Notes: generated by a model from the letters alone, not told the origin. Positions 1 through 8,769 are shown, numbered from the stretch's first letter. The stretch is 64,000 bases of DNA from NZ13-RE01 sp049718665 (GCA_049718665.1 JBNARO010000003.1:1-64000), one strand, 5' to 3'. Translations and numbers: made by a program.

Positions 1-128
1 TCTACCTCCTATAGGAACTGCAAAGGAAAGAACTTTTTAAGCGAGCTAAGTTTTTTGAAGAGGTAAATTTGGTAAAATAAACATATAAAATCGCCTTCAA
101 ATTCTACCACAAGGAGGCATTTCTTTTT

Positions 129-149
129 TAAATACTGATTACAGGTCAG
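129..149. repeat. 21-bp direct repeat, left copy
   Basis: An exact 21-base match to 3612-3632, with core ACTGATTACAGGTCAG. The core carries short inverted ends (CTGA...TCAG). This copy lies where a broken outer-membrane protein gene on the minus strand stops making sense, so it marks a recombination or insertion junction. Origin is inferred; only the identity of the two copies is seen directly. Confidence 0.8.
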
Positions 150-365
150 CCCATAATTGTGATTGACTAAATCCACAAAAAGATGTATAACATTAGCATT
201 TAAACTCCATGCTATACCAAAGTCGAAAGCCTGAGTTTTGTTCTGCTAAAGCCTAAAAGAAAGTCCTGTAGGTTTACCCACTACTGCCCCAACTCCAAAA
301 TTACCCGCATAAGCAATGGAAATTAACAATAAAACAACCAAAATTGGAAAGAAAATTTTCTTCAA
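150..365 (-). pseudogene. Broken outer-membrane/exported protein gene, 5' part only
   Basis: Read leftward from a TTG at 365, the frame gives a clean signal peptide (LKKIFFPILVV..., ending in AYA) followed by GNFGVGAVVGKPTGLSF, a glycine/aromatic pattern typical of small outer-membrane beta-barrel proteins. An in-frame TAG follows RL, where the surrounding frame suggests a lost Trp (TGG). The same frame then continues sensibly through QNKTQAFDFGIAW and VIHLFVDLVNHNYGL. Coding character ends abruptly at the 21-bp repeat. So the gene has both a nonsense codon and a missing 3' part. The exact family is not certain. A sequencing error could explain the TAG but not the truncation. Confidence 0.65.
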
Positions 366-455
366 TTCTTTCAGTGCTTTTACTTTCCTTTGTTTTTCAC
401 TAATTTAGGAATATCTGCAATCAACCTTAGCTCTTAAGATATTAAAAATATGTGA

Positions 456-622
456 GAAGGGAAAAAACAAGATCAGAACAATGTAGAAGAATTAGACATA
501 AAAGACCTACAGTCAGCAATAAAGAGAGTAGATAAATTTGATATAAAAAGGGTGTATGCCAATTTACTAAAGGAAAGTCAAAATCACTTAAATGCCTTCC
601 TAAAGACATTACCATATAACTT
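456..622 (+). pseudogene. Fragment of a DUF2202 ferritin-like protein
   Basis: No start codon is usable: the frame opens just after a TGA at 453-455. It nevertheless encodes a continuous C-terminal-type segment containing VEELDIKDLQSAIKRVD, IKRVYANLLKES and NHLNAFL. These match the conserved end of DUF2202 proteins (ferritin-like four-helix proteins with a typical DI-DLQ-AI ... VYENL ... NHL-AF pattern). The N-terminal half, with most of the metal ligands, is absent. The frame runs into a terminator hairpin. It is best read as a decayed remnant; family assignment is from recalled motifs. Confidence 0.6.
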
Positions 623-623
623 A

Positions 624-650
624 GGGCTCCCCTTTGGGGAGCCCATTTTT
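624..650 (+). terminator. Rho-independent terminator
   Basis: A perfect 9-bp stem, GGGCTCCCC / GGGGAGCCC, with a 3-base loop, followed on the plus strand by ATTTTTATT. The U-tract suits the rightward DUF2202 remnant. The hairpin also sits directly after the stop of the leftward permease gene and may block transcription there, although no T-run follows on that strand. Confidence 0.75.
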
Positions 651-2862
651 ATTCTGACTGCTCTTTTAAAATGACCACTGGGGAGATGGAGTTAATTCTT
701 CTTCTTCCTAAATATCTTGAAAATAAGAAGGCTACAAAAAGATAAGTAAAGGAAAAGAGTATATCATTAAATTGAGCTTGTAACTTAAAAGAAAAATCTA
801 CATCTTTAAGAACTCCTTTTATAATATAACTTATAAGCATATTATAAAGAGGAATTCCAAGAAGAAAGCCCACTATAAAGGAGAAATTATTAAAACCAAG
901 AAACATGGAGCTCAACTCTCCATCTCTAAACCCAAGGATCTTAAAAATAGCAAGAGGTTTTCTATTTTCCATAATCACTAAAGAAGCAAGGACATAAATT
1001 ATGGTGAAAGCAAGGAAGAAGGATATGAGATACATTACTTGAAGCATTTGATCCACACTTTGTGCAGAATCCTTAAAGGCCTTTATTGCATCCTCTTTAC
1101 TCATATAAGTAACAAGGTCTTCCTTAGGAATATCAAGCTTATGAAGAGAGTAAAGTCCAATAAAAGATCCCTTATCAAAACCAAAAGTTTCATTAAATTC
1201 TTCCAGACTCATATATCCATTGTTTCCCACGTAAAGATCAGCAATCCCTGTAACTTTTAAACTATATTCTTTTCCATCAATATTATTAACCAAATTCAAA
1301 ACATCTCCAACCTTAAGATCAAATTTATCTGCAAGAGACTGAGAAATTACAAGTCCCTCTAAATTTATTTTGTTTCCCTTACCATCTTTCAATAATATCA
1401 TCTGGGAATCTTTTAAAATACCATAAATCACAACCTTTGATTTGGTGCCTTTAAGATAAAAGGATAGCATATTAAAAGGCTCAGCATCATACTTATTTTC
1501 CTTTTCATAGTAATTCAAAAGATACATATAATTGTATTTATAAGTATTTTGAAAGGTATCTTCCACAAGATAAGAGAGGGCAGATTTTGCAACAACTCCG
1601 TACAGAATAATTAAGGTAGCAAAAGCAACCCCTATTATTAAAACCAACTCCCTTGAAGGATGTAAAAGTCCTTGTTTTAACATTACTCTTCTCTTAAAAG
1701 AGAACCTATCAAGAAATTCCATGCGAAATCTTGTTTTAAATCCCTTTTCTGATTCTCCTCTTATTATCTCCACCACTCTCTTTTTAAGAAGATCCTTTAT
1801 AGCTATATATCCAGAAGGAATCATAAAAAGAGCTGGTACAAAAAAGGCAATAAAAAGATCTTTTGTAGGGATAAACTTTTCTACTACAGGCACACTTATA
1901 AAGGAGACATAAAATTCAGTGAAAGAATCGGAAAGAGCATACCCCAATATACTCCCTGGTACTGCTCCCATCAACCAAATGTATATGGGAAAAAGAATAT
2001 ACACCCTTACAATCTCTTTGCTGTTATATCCTAAAGCATAAAGAGTGCCTATCTCAGCATGCATAGAATTTATAAGTCTTCTTAGAACAATGAAGAGGAG
2101 AATTGAGGATATAACCAAAATAGTACCAGATATAACAAAAGCCATAGGTCTTGCATTTTTCATCTTCGTCTCTGTAACTATAATTCTAATATTTTCGTCT
2201 TTTTCTACAAAGGAAAGAAGTCTATATTTGGAATTTATCTCATTTTTGAAAGAGGAAAGATCGGAGATTTTCCCCCTCACCATATAATATCTATAGGCAA
2301 CACTTTCTAAAAATTTTCTCATATCTTCAAAATTCATTATTCCAATCCCAAAATGCATAGGATCAGGAAAAAAATCAGTTTCATTTTTTGTTATATAAAT
2401 ATAATCGGGAAGAGCCACATATCCTGCAATACGAAACTTAATGCCATTAATTTCTATCCCATCACCTATCTTTAATTTATTTGCCTTGGCAAAATTAGGA
2501 TCTACAGCAATTTCCCCTATTTTAGGAAGACTCCCCTTAACAATTAACGGCTTATTTACCTTTTCTGTTAAATTAAAAAATCTTATTAATCTATCACCAT
2601 ATTCAAAGTCCCATGTAAATTTTTCCTCAATAAGCACATTATATTTTTTCTCTAAGGAGGAAATATCTATAGGGAAAAATGTAGTAAAGTGAAAATTCTC
2701 CTGGTTATACTTCTCCACGAAATTTTTATAATTAGTATCAATGTTTGTTATGAGAATACTAAAGATAGCATATCCAAAAGATGCAAAAAGAACAAGAAAA
2801 ATTATCCCCAAAAAGTGAGACTTATCCCTCCATATTATCCTCATAGGAATCTTCTTAAGCAT
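649..2862 (-). CDS. FtsX/MacB-type ABC transporter permease
   Basis: Integral membrane subunit of an ABC transporter of the MacB/LolE/FtsX superfamily, which moves lipoproteins, peptides or drugs by a mechanotransmission mechanism. The 737-residue protein has one N-terminal membrane segment (about 15-37), a large extracytoplasmic domain, three segments around 245-355, then a second FtsX unit: a segment near 405-425, a second outer domain and three C-terminal segments. This is the fused two-unit layout seen in single-chain permeases. A TTG two codons upstream is also open, but the ATG at 2862 is favoured because GAGGAGGTGG lies about 8 bases before it. That ATG overlaps the ATPase stop as TAATG, so the two genes are translationally coupled. 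The substrate cannot be told from sequence. Confidence 0.85.
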   Translation of the reverse strand: MLKKIPMRIIWRDKSHFLGIIFLVLFASFGYAIFSILITNIDTNYKNFVEKYNQENFHFTTFFPIDISSLEKKYNVLIEEKFTWDFEYGDRLIRFFNLTEKVNKPLIVKGSLPKIGEIAVDPNFAKANKLKIGDGIEINGIKFRIAGYVALPDYIYITKNETDFFPDPMHFGIGIMNFEDMRKFLESVAYRYYMVRGKISDLSSFKNEINSKYRLLSFVEKDENIRIIVTETKMKNARPMAFVISGTILVISSILLFIVLRRLINSMHAEIGTLYALGYNSKEIVRVYILFPIYIWLMGAVPGSILGYALSDSFTEFYVSFISVPVVEKFIPTKDLFIAFFVPALFMIPSGYIAIKDLLKKRVVEIIRGESEKGFKTRFRMEFLDRFSFKRRVMLKQGLLHPSRELVLIIGVAFATLIILYGVVAKSALSYLVEDTFQNTYKYNYMYLLNYYEKENKYDAEPFNMLSFYLKGTKSKVVIYGILKDSQMILLKDGKGNKINLEGLVISQSLADKFDLKVGDVLNLVNNIDGKEYSLKVTGIADLYVGNNGYMSLEEFNETFGFDKGSFIGLYSLHKLDIPKEDLVTYMSKEDAIKAFKDSAQSVDQMLQVMYLISFFLAFTIIYVLASLVIMENRKPLAIFKILGFRDGELSSMFLGFNNFSFIVGFLLGIPLYNMLISYIIKGVLKDVDFSFKLQAQFNDILFSFTYLFVAFLFSRYLGRRRINSISPVVILKEQSE

Positions 2863-3560
2863 TACCAAACCACCTCCTCAGCAGATATAGGAGATGGATT
2901 GTCTTGGTACTCCACCAATTCTCCACTTCTTAGCCTTATAATCTTATGGGACATCTTTGCAATAGCGGTGTTATGGGTAGCAATTATGATGGTAGTACCA
3001 TATCTTTTGTTTATATCCTCAAGAAGCTTTAGAACCCTCTTTGCATTTTCAAAATCAAGAGCACCTGTTGGTTCATCACAAAGGATTATAGATGGATTCT
3101 TCACTACTGCCCTTGCTATAGCTACCCTTTGCTGTTCACCACCCGAAAGCTCAAAAGGAAATTTATCTCTATGCTCCCACATTCCCACAACTTCAAGAAC
3201 TTCCTTAGGATCTAAACCATTTTCTGAAAGGTATTTAGTGGAAAGTACATTTTCAAGAACTGTCAAAGAGTTCACAAGGTTGTAAAACTGAAAAATGAAG
3301 CCAAGTTTTCTTCTTCGATAATTAGTTAGCTCCCTATCGTTAAAGTTAGTTATATCTTCTCCATCAACTATAACTTTCCCTTCGTCGGGTTTATCAATTC
3401 CACCAAGAATGTTAAGAAGAGTGGTCTTTCCAGAGCCAGAAGGCCCAAGAATTACATACATCTTGCCCTTCTCAAAGTCTATGGATACCTTTTTGAGAGC
3501 ATCAATCCTAGTTAAACCAACCTGATAACTTTTTGAAAGATCTTTGACTTCAATGAACAT
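2862..3560 (-). CDS. MacB/LolD-type ABC transporter ATP-binding protein
   Basis: Cytoplasmic ATPase partner of the FtsX-like permease that follows. The 232-residue protein has Walker A GPSGSGKT at 39-46, a Q-loop (FIFQFYNLV), the signature LSGGEQQRVAIARA, Walker B IILCDEPTGALD and a switch His in IIATHN. The GG-D(E)...GEQQRVAIARA pattern and the 232-residue length are those of the LolD/MacB ATPase branch. The start is an ATG with AAGGAAGG just upstream. The pair lies inside the segment bounded by the 21-bp repeats, next to gene remnants, so it may be accessory rather than core. Confidence 0.92.
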   Translation of the reverse strand: MFIEVKDLSKSYQVGLTRIDALKKVSIDFEKGKMYVILGPSGSGKTTLLNILGGIDKPDEGKVIVDGEDITNFNDRELTNYRRRKLGFIFQFYNLVNSLTVLENVLSTKYLSENGLDPKEVLEVVGMWEHRDKFPFELSGGEQQRVAIARAVVKNPSIILCDEPTGALDFENAKRVLKLLEDINKRYGTTIIIATHNTAIAKMSHKIIRLRSGELVEYQDNPSPISAEEVVW

Positions 3561-3611
3561 TAAAATTCCTTCCTTCTTACAATCTATTTTAACTTCATAA
3601 TCTTAAATTAA

Positions 3612-3632
3612 TAAATACTGATTACAGGTCAG
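3612..3632. repeat. 21-bp direct repeat, right copy
   Basis: Identical to 129-149. It covers the stop codon of recA (3629-3631) and the bases just after it, so the intact recA end is on one side and the ABC transporter segment on the other. In this copy the dyad is slightly longer (ACTGA-N7-TCAGT). Confidence 0.8.
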
Positions 3633-4678
3633 TTTGATACCGCTTTCTTCGCAGTCTTCTCTTCAGAAACTTCTTTCTCTTCTAAAGAAATTTCTTCCTC
3701 TAAGCCCCAAATTTTTCTAATTTGTCTTTCTATCTCATCAGCTATTTCTGGGTGATCTTTTAAATAACTTTTTGCATTTTCACGTCCTTGTCCTAAACGA
3801 ATGTCTTTATATATATACCAAGTTCCACTTTTTTCTATCACCTTTGTATCTACGCCTGCGTCTAAAATACATCCTTCTCTTGAAATTCCTTCTCCATATA
3901 TCAATTCAAATTCTCCCTCCTTAAAGGGAGGAGCAACTTTATTTTTAACTACCTTCACTTTTACTCGAGTTCCTGTAACCTCGCTTCCTTCTTTCATTGT
4001 TTCTGCTTTTCTCACTTCAATTCTTACAGAGGCATAAAACTTTAATGCTCTTCCTCCTGGAGTTGTCTCAGGATTTCCAAAAAACACTCCAACCTTTTCT
4101 CTGATTTGATTGATAAATATTGCTACGGTTTGTGATTTACTTATAACGCCTGTAAGCTTTCTTAAAGCTTGAGACATTAAACGAGCTTGAAGACCAATAA
4201 AAGCATCTCCCATTTCTCCTTCTAATTCTGCACGTGGCACCAATGCAGCAACAGAATCTATAACAATTACATCCACTGCACCACTTCTTACAAGAATCTC
4301 TGCAATTTCTAAGGCTTGTTCTCCTGTATCAGGTTGGGATATAAGAAGATTTTCTAAATTTACTCCAAGTTTTCGAGCATAATTAGGATCTAATGCATGT
4401 TCTGCATCTATAAAAGCAGCAACTCCGCCTCTTTTTTGAGCAGATGCAATAATTTGTAATGCAACTGTTGTTTTTCCAGAACCTTCAGGTCCATAAAGCT
4501 CAATAATTCTTCCCCTTGGAACTCCTCCAACACCTAAAGCATAATCTAATGTAAGAATTCCGGTAGGAATTACTGCTACTTGGAAGCGCTCAGTACTTCC
4601 CAAGCGCATAATAGAGCCTTTACCAAATTGTTTTTCTATTTGGGATATGGCAGATTCTAAACTTTTCTCTCTTTCCAT
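3629..4678 (-). CDS. recA: Recombinase RecA
   Basis: DNA-strand-exchange ATPase for homologous recombination and repair. At 349 residues it is of normal length. Walker A GPEGSGKT lies at about 63-70. Walker B (VDVIVIDSVAAL), the NQIREKVGV segment and the GGRALKFYASVR loop follow in the usual order, and the Lys/Glu-rich tail is typical. It has its own promoter and an SD (AAAGGAG) before the ATG. The stop codon lies inside a 21-bp repeat shared with 129-149. No LexA-type SOS box was recognised in the short upstream region. Confidence 0.98.
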   Translation of the reverse strand: MEREKSLESAISQIEKQFGKGSIMRLGSTERFQVAVIPTGILTLDYALGVGGVPRGRIIELYGPEGSGKTTVALQIIASAQKRGGVAAFIDAEHALDPNYARKLGVNLENLLISQPDTGEQALEIAEILVRSGAVDVIVIDSVAALVPRAELEGEMGDAFIGLQARLMSQALRKLTGVISKSQTVAIFINQIREKVGVFFGNPETTPGGRALKFYASVRIEVRKAETMKEGSEVTGTRVKVKVVKNKVAPPFKEGEFELIYGEGISREGCILDAGVDTKVIEKSGTWYIYKDIRLGQGRENAKSYLKDHPEIADEIERQIRKIWGLEEEISLEEKEVSEEKTAKKAVSN

Positions 4679-4712
4679 ATCTTTACTCCTTTTATAATTA
4701 GTTTCTGAAATA

Positions 4713-4742
4713 AGTTTAACAATAAAAGATGACTCTTGTCAA
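4713..4742 (-). promoter_or_regulatory. Putative recA promoter
   Basis: On the minus strand a perfect -35 TTGACA (4737-4742) is followed 18 bases later by TAAACT (4713-4718), a 4/6 match to the -10 consensus. It lies between the plsY stop and the recA start, about 35 bases before the recA ATG. Confidence 0.5.
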
Positions 4743-4745
4743 TTT

Positions 4746-5351
4746 TTACTTTTTATTAAACCACTCTATCTTATGTTCTTTGCCTTTTATCAGTCTCTCT
4801 ATATTTGGTATATGGCGAAAAACTATAAATAGTCCTACAAGAATTGATGCTATTAAATATTCCTGGGGTGGATTTTCTAAATAATAGAGAATAACAGGAA
4901 AAAGTATAGAGCAAGTTATAGATGAAATAGATTTATATTTTGTTAAAAGAACAATCAAAATTCCAATGAGAAGAGTAAGGGAAGAAGTTTTTGGAAAAAG
5001 ATAGAAAAGAATTCCAAAAGAAACTCCTACACTTCTTCCCCCTTTAAAATTGGCAAATATTGGATAAGAATGGCCAATTATTGCACACCCTGCGGAAAGG
5101 AGTATAAATAAATAATCCTTAGGGATGATTTTTTGAGCGAGGAAAACTGTTAAAACTCCTTTTCCCACATCCATTATTGCAGTAATTATAGCAGGACCCC
5201 AACCTAAAACTCTTAAGACATTTGTTGCACCGAGATTCCCACTTCCATGATTTCTTACATCAACCCCTTTACACAATTTTCCAACAATTAAAGCACTGGG
5301 AATGGAACCTAAGAGATAGCCTAATAAAAGAGTAATTATCTTTTCAATCAT
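4746..5351 (-). CDS. plsY: Glycerol-3-phosphate acyltransferase PlsY
   Basis: Membrane enzyme that moves an acyl group from acyl-phosphate to glycerol-3-phosphate, the first step of phospholipid synthesis. The 201-residue protein has about five hydrophobic segments and the family blocks: SIPSALIVGK, the glycine-rich GSGNLGATNVLRVLG loop, and GHSYPIFANFKGGRSVG. The start overlaps the der stop as ATGA, so the two are coupled. The next enzyme, PlsC, is encoded twice a few kilobases upstream in the same leftward run. Confidence 0.95.
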   Translation of the reverse strand: MIEKIITLLLGYLLGSIPSALIVGKLCKGVDVRNHGSGNLGATNVLRVLGWGPAIITAIMDVGKGVLTVFLAQKIIPKDYLFILLSAGCAIIGHSYPIFANFKGGRSVGVSFGILFYLFPKTSSLTLLIGILIVLLTKYKSISSITCSILFPVILYYLENPPQEYLIASILVGLFIVFRHIPNIERLIKGKEHKIEWFNKK

Positions 5352-6685
5352 GATCTACCTCTCACTTCAAATTTTAAGGGAGTTCCAATCCAAGAGAAGT
5401 AAGCTCGGAATTTATTTTCAAGAAAATTTATAACATTTGATTTAACAAGTTCAGGATAATTTACAAAGAGAACAAACTTTGGAGGGGAAATATCTACTTG
5501 AGTTATATAATAGAACTTAAGGCCTTTATCCTTTTTACTAAAATGAACCTTCTCTAAAATCTCTCTCATGACTTGGTTTAACTGAGAAGTTGGGATTCTC
5601 ATATTTCTTAATAAATATAATTTTTCTACCCAAGGAATAATTTTTTTAACGTTATAATTTCTAATAGCAGATGTAAAAATATAAGGGAAGTAATCAAAAG
5701 GAACTAATTGGAGTTTCAATTCTTTTTCCAATTCTCTTCTCTCACTAAGGGATGGGATAAGATCAGTTTTATTAAAAACAATAAGACATGATTTTCCTTT
5801 TTCTTCTATATAATGTAGGATTCTTTTCTCTTGTTCCCTTATTCCTATGGATAGATCTATAACCATTAAAACTATGTCGACTTTTCTCACTGTTTGTAAA
5901 GTCTTTCTTACTGACAGCTCTTCTAACCCTTCTTCAACCCTTGCGGGTCTTCTTAATCCCGGAGTATCTACAATCATATATCTTCTCTCATCATACTCCC
6001 ATATAATATCTATGGCATCCCTTGTAGTTCCTGGAACTTCACTAACAATGCTTCTATTTTTACCTATGAGGGCATTAAGAAGGGATGATTTTCCACTATT
6101 TGGTCTTCCTACAAAGGCAAATTTTATAATCTTTTCTTCTTCATCTTTAATTTTTAATGGAGGAAGATATTCTAAAATTCTTAATATTAACTCATCTAAA
6201 TTATCTTTATGAAGAGCTGAAATTGGAAGAATATTCTCAAAACCGAAAGATGTATAGCTCGCTAAATATTCTTCTCTATCAATTTTTCCTTCCATCTTAT
6301 TTACTACTAAAATTACTGGTTTATTTACTTTTCTTAATAAATCTGCAAATTCCAAATCTAAACTTGTAAGTTCTTCCTTTCCATCTACTACAAAAAGCAA
6401 AAGGTCACTTATGTTAATCACTTCTAAAATCCTTTCCTGAAGTATTTCACTTAATGAATCAGAAAGTCCCCATCCCGCGGTATCTACAAGATAAAAATAT
6501 TTTCCTTCATATTCACAAAGATGAACTAAGGGATCTCTTGTTACGCCTGGAATATCGCAAGTAATAGCCTTATTCTCTCCTGAAATTCTGTTAAAGAGAG
6601 TAGATTTCCCCACATTGGGTCTTCCTAAAATACTTACTACAGGGATACCCTCTCTTAAAGATAGAAAATCTCTAAAGGAAACCAT
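5348..6685 (-). CDS. der: Ribosome-assembly GTPase Der (EngA)
   Basis: Double GTPase acting in 50S subunit assembly. The first G domain has GRPNVGKST at 21-29, DTAGWG and NKMEG. The second has GRPNSGKSS at about residue 190, DTPGLRRP and NKTDL. A C-terminal KH-like domain follows, and 445 residues is normal. Most homologues begin about 14 residues later (PVVSILGRPN), but no start codon exists there in frame. The ATG at 6685 is therefore kept, which overlaps the ispH end by 31 bases and has only a weak SD (TTGAAAGA). Confidence 0.95.
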   Translation of the reverse strand: MVSFRDFLSLREGIPVVSILGRPNVGKSTLFNRISGENKAITCDIPGVTRDPLVHLCEYEGKYFYLVDTAGWGLSDSLSEILQERILEVINISDLLLFVVDGKEELTSLDLEFADLLRKVNKPVILVVNKMEGKIDREEYLASYTSFGFENILPISALHKDNLDELILRILEYLPPLKIKDEEEKIIKFAFVGRPNSGKSSLLNALIGKNRSIVSEVPGTTRDAIDIIWEYDERRYMIVDTPGLRRPARVEEGLEELSVRKTLQTVRKVDIVLMVIDLSIGIREQEKRILHYIEEKGKSCLIVFNKTDLIPSLSERRELEKELKLQLVPFDYFPYIFTSAIRNYNVKKIIPWVEKLYLLRNMRIPTSQLNQVMREILEKVHFSKKDKGLKFYYITQVDISPPKFVLFVNYPELVKSNVINFLENKFRAYFSWIGTPLKFEVRGRS

Positions 6686-7506
6686 TCTTTCAACCTTTCT
6701 ATAACATCAAAAATAAAGCTATCAGGAGTTGAAGTTCCACTTATTATACCAACATTATCCTCTTTTTTAAACCATTCTTTATTCATTTCTTCAATATTCT
6801 CTAAATGATAAGTTTTTGTATAATTTTTAGCAATCTGAAATAATCTCTGAGTATTGGCGCTGTTTTTTCCACCTAATACTAACATGACATCTACTTTTTT
6901 TGAAACATCATTAAGTTTTTTTTGCCTTTCTTCTACTTCAGGACATATGGTTTTAAATATTCTAACTTCTTTCCCCTTATCTAAAATTTTATTTATCATT
7001 TCCTTTACCTCTTCCCAATTTTGAGTTGTTTGAGATACCACCCCTATTTTGGGAAAATTTTTTATATTATCAATATCTTCAATTTTCTGAATTACATATC
7101 CTTTTCCATAGGTATAACTTAAGATTCCTTGAACTTCAGGATGATTTTCTTCTCCTATGATGATCACTCTGTATCCATTTTTTGATAAAAACTCTGCGAG
7201 CTTTTGAACTTTTTTAACTAACGGGCATGTAGCATCAAAGACTTCATTTCCTAATTTCTTATATTCCTCAATTCTTTCCCAAGGAAGTCCATGAGCACGA
7301 ACCAACAATACTTTATTTCTTGGCTTTTCTTCAAAATTCCAGATTTTTATATTTTCCAAAGATAATTTCTCTATAACTCTTGGATTATGAACTAAAAAGC
7401 CAAGAGTGAAAACCTCCTTCCTCTTAGTTCTTATCTCTCTTGCTAAATTTATGGATCTTCTAACTCCAGAACAAAAGCCTAAGGGTTGTATTAGAAAAAT
7501 TTTCAT
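6655..7506 (-). CDS. ispH: 4-hydroxy-3-methylbut-2-enyl diphosphate reductase
   Basis: Last enzyme of the MEP isoprenoid pathway: it reduces HMBPP to IPP and DMAPP with a [4Fe-4S] cluster. The three cluster cysteines are visible (C12 in GFCSGVRR, C94 in DATCPLV, C188 in TICPEVEER). The substrate-binding histidines are also present (H40, H72 in AHGLP, H122 in NHPEVQG), as is the late GTSTPDSFI block. The length is 283 residues. The start overlaps the upstream plsC stop by four bases (ATGA). Confidence 0.96.
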   Translation of the reverse strand: MKIFLIQPLGFCSGVRRSINLAREIRTKRKEVFTLGFLVHNPRVIEKLSLENIKIWNFEEKPRNKVLLVRAHGLPWERIEEYKKLGNEVFDATCPLVKKVQKLAEFLSKNGYRVIIIGEENHPEVQGILSYTYGKGYVIQKIEDIDNIKNFPKIGVVSQTTQNWEEVKEMINKILDKGKEVRIFKTICPEVEERQKKLNDVSKKVDVMLVLGGKNSANTQRLFQIAKNYTKTYHLENIEEMNKEWFKKEDNVGIISGTSTPDSFIFDVIERLKEWFPLEIFYL

Positions 7507-8129
7507 TTTATTAATTGTAAAATTGCTTCTTTTATTTTATGATTTAGCTCAACAATATTTTCCTTTGAGGGTCTTAACATTTTATTTACATATATAGGTT
7601 TCCCTATTTTAATAATTATTCTGTGATTAAATTTTGGGAAAATCTTCCCTCTTTTCCATATTTTATCAGTTCCAATTATTCCCATAGGCACAATCTTAAG
7701 TCCATATTGAAGAGCAAGAGTTGCTGCACCAGCCTTAAAAGATAAAAGCCCCCTTTCAGGATTAATATTTCTTGTTCCTTCTGGAAAAATTACTAAAATA
7801 TTCTTTTTCTCTACCAATTCTTTTATCTTTTTCCAAGATTCTTTTTTAAACTCTTTTCTATTAACCCCTATCGCACCAAGCCATCTTAAAAAAGGTCTTG
7901 TTAAAGGAAATTTAAAAACTTCTTCCTTTGCCACATAATATAATCTGAAGTTATAAATGGCCCCAATAAGTATAGGATCTAAGAGACTTAGATGATTTGC
8001 AGTTATTAAATAGGGAGGTTCAGGAAGATTTTCTTTTCCATAAACCTTATAATCCCAAAATATTCTTAAAAGAACTCTTGCTATATAGGCAAGACACTTG
8101 TAAAAAAAATTAGATATTTTTTCCTTCAT
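7503..8129 (-). CDS. plsC: 1-acyl-sn-glycerol-3-phosphate acyltransferase (copy A)
   Basis: Membrane-associated acyltransferase that makes phosphatidic acid from lysophosphatidic acid. The 208-residue protein has a hydrophobic N-terminus, the catalytic H(x4)D motif NHLSLLD (H46, D51), the substrate motif FPEGTRN near 115 and the block VPMGIIGTDKIW. It is one of two adjacent PlsC-family genes: its start overlaps the end of the upstream copy by 20 bases. The two proteins are clearly diverged, so they may differ in acyl donor or position preference. Confidence 0.9.
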   Translation of the reverse strand: MKEKISNFFYKCLAYIARVLLRIFWDYKVYGKENLPEPPYLITANHLSLLDPILIGAIYNFRLYYVAKEEVFKFPLTRPFLRWLGAIGVNRKEFKKESWKKIKELVEKKNILVIFPEGTRNINPERGLLSFKAGAATLALQYGLKIVPMGIIGTDKIWKRGKIFPKFNHRIIIKIGKPIYVNKMLRPSKENIVELNHKIKEAILQLIK

Positions 8130-8769
8130 ATTCTGCCACCAAAAGTTTATTTATCTTTTCCATAATTAATTTTGTAAAATTTTCTTCTTCCTTTTTATTT
8201 ATTTCAGACTCATAATATATAGGATTTCCAAAGATAACTTTTACTTTCCCTTTTAGATGAGGAATCTTTTTTTCAGGAGGCCATATTTTATCTGCTCCAA
8301 TAATAGCTGTAGGTATAACAGGAACTTTTGTCCGAGAGGCTAAATATGCTACTCCTCTTTTTGCTTCTCCTATTTTTTTCTTAACTCCTATTCTTGTTCC
8401 TTCGGGAAAGATTAATAAAATATTTCCATTTTTTAAAGCCTCAAAGGCTCCTCTTATAGCAGATAAATCTACCTGTTCTCTTTTTACAGGGATGCCTCCT
8501 AAATATTTTGCAAATCTTCCAAAGATTGGATACCTGAATCTTTCAATTTTCCCTAAGGCTTTTATGGGACGAGGTAAAATTGATGCAATAGCTAAAACAT
8601 CTAAGCTACTTCTATGATTTGGGGCAATAATGGCAGGCCCCTCCTTAGGGATATTTTCTAAGCCTTTAACTTCAAGTTTATAAAGATACCTAAGGATAAT
8701 TTTGAAAAACCAAGCTAATTCTTTATATACAAACATTTGAAAACTATTCTTAAATCTCCTCTTTCTCAT
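8110..8769 (-). CDS. plsC: 1-acyl-sn-glycerol-3-phosphate acyltransferase (copy B)
   Basis: Second PlsC-family acyltransferase, with NHRSSLD (H52, D57 in this numbering), a late FPEGTRIG motif and VIPTAIIGADKIWPP. The start is uncertain. The frame is open into the preceding permease gene with candidate starts at 8796 (TTG), 8781, 8769 and 8736 (ATG). None has a strong SD at normal spacing. The ATG at 8736 gives the most typical N-terminus and lies just after the permease stop (termination-reinitiation). The ATG at 8769 is given here as a compromise. Part of the same leftward transcript as the transporter genes. Confidence 0.88.
   Translation of the reverse strand: MRKRRFKNSFQMFVYKELAWFFKIILRYLYKLEVKGLENIPKEGPAIIAPNHRSSLDVLAIASILPRPIKALGKIERFRYPIFGRFAKYLGGIPVKREQVDLSAIRGAFEALKNGNILLIFPEGTRIGVKKKIGEAKRGVAYLASRTKVPVIPTAIIGADKIWPPEKKIPHLKGKVKVIFGNPIYYESEINKKEEENFTKLIMEKINKLLVAEYEGKNI

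Noticed and set aside
2689..3285. A 198-codon open frame on the plus strand opposite the ABC ATPase
   Set aside because: It is the antisense of a well-conserved ATPase gene, has no family features and no proper SD; a shadow frame.
129..3632. The 21-bp repeat pair as a CRISPR remnant
   Set aside because: Only two copies, 3.5 kb apart, with no spacer-sized periodicity and no cas genes.
4679..4745. An SOS (LexA/DinR) box upstream of recA
   Set aside because: Neither CTGT-N8-ACAG nor the GAAC-N4-GTTC pattern was seen; only an ordinary promoter is visible.
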